Shown here: positions 63,833 to 64,000 of the stretch, piece after piece
Numbering within the stretch: the first letter of the stretch is position 1
Layout: each line of letters opens with the position of its first letter
Assembly (NCBI GenBank): GCA_050945515.1
Contig: JBMNTB010000007.1
Location: 21,169-85,168, forward strand
Source: UBA1046 sp050945515
GTDB taxonomy: Bacteria > Bacillota > Clostridia > Saccharofermentanales > DTU023
DNA: 64,000 nucleotides
Direction: 5' to 3'
The notes under the pieces: model-generated
What the model was told of the DNA's origin: nothing
Database searches by the model: none
Seen by the model: the letters and a program-made list of their open reading frames with translations, nothing else
Made by a program: the position numbers and the translations under genes

Positions 63833-63903
63833 GCATTACAAGTATTTGATACTAATACCCACTATGAAGCCTTGTAATGCTTGCATTGCAGGGCTTTTGT
63901 TAT
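63833..63903 (+). terminator. hairpin followed by T-rich tail, with an alternative pairing arm
   Basis: GCCTTGTAATGC (63869-63880) pairs with GCATTGCAGGGC (63883-63894, two G-U), followed by TTTTGTT: a terminator on the plus strand. The arm CTTGTAATGC (63871-63880) is also perfectly complementary to GCATTACAAG at 63833-63842. No gene upstream on this strand is visible; the rest of 63700-64000 holds nothing I recognise. Confidence 0.5.
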
Positions 63904-64000
63904 AAGCCAGCTAATCAGTCAAGCCCCCAATAGCCGGTATTGATTATTAGCAAGAAGTGTAAAGATTGCTCTAGGAAAGAGCATACCAACGGCACCGCCC

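Overview
The window looks like a chromosomal segment of a Bacillota bacterium, most likely an anaerobic member of Clostridia. The evidence is AGGAGG-type ribosome binding sites, a T-box leader, WhiA, MreB, an early anaerobic-type cobalamin (cbi) gene set, BcrA/BadF-type acyl-CoA dehydratase activases, and a Rho with a long low-complexity N-terminal extension. I cannot name the genus. Nearly everything is coding. Genes run on the minus strand at 1-19.6 kb and 41-61.6 kb, and mostly on the plus strand at 12.3-13.1 kb and 19.9-40.9 kb.

Layout. 1-5.8 kb (minus): the start of a nonribosomal peptide synthetase that runs off the left edge (A-PCP-C-A...), a Sfp-type phosphopantetheinyl transferase able to activate it, and a STAS anti-sigma antagonist coupled to a truncated one-TM sensor fragment. 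6-12 kb (minus): MATE exporter, purF, rho and mreB. 12.3-17.5 kb: a TraX-family membrane protein, convergent with a two-gene version of the large acyl-CoA dehydratase activase that is usually a single protein. 17.8-22.2 kb: ftsH, a TetR regulator, tRNA-Val(GAC), and a coupled PadR regulator / CPBP protease pair with a dyad operator candidate.

22.2-34.5 kb (plus): a promoter and T-box leader in front of ilvA-leuA-leuC-leuD-leuB-ilvB-ilvN-ilvC-ilvD, a complete branched-chain amino acid pathway apart from the transaminase, with a DUF815 AAA ATPase as last gene. 34.6-40.9 kb: a membrane-anchored LuxR-type regulator divergent from three lipoprotein genes. Their leaders and spacers are shared by duplication. 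The third is a family-5 solute-binding protein whose C-terminal segment sits at the N-terminus, i.e. an apparent circular permutation, with no permease genes nearby.

41-51.3 kb (minus): a cobalamin operon controlled by a promoter, B12 riboswitch and terminator. It encodes a small lipoprotein, a broken reading frame, then cbiA, cbiC, cbiD, cbiF, cbiG, cbiH, a CbiJ-CbiE-CbiT fusion and cobQ. CbiL, a cobalt chelatase and the lower-ligand genes are not in the window. 51.3-61.6 kb (minus): pyridoxal/pyridoxamine kinase, a monoacylglycerol-lipase-like hydrolase, glycerol kinase, two membrane proteins, whiA, murB, a zinc-ribbon/TM/Pro-Thr-rich/VWA-like surface protein, and a helical-repeat-like protein. 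61.8-64 kb: a tRNA-Met/Glu/Val cluster with its own promoter and terminator, followed by an accessory DUF4143-type ATPase and a region with competing hairpins.

The observation most worth checking is the permuted binding protein in its leader-shuffled lipoprotein array (36.5-40.9 kb). Next are the riboswitch-controlled lipoprotein, the NRPS loading domain that lacks the usual amino-group Asp, and the DUF815 ATPase tied to the ilv-leu operon.
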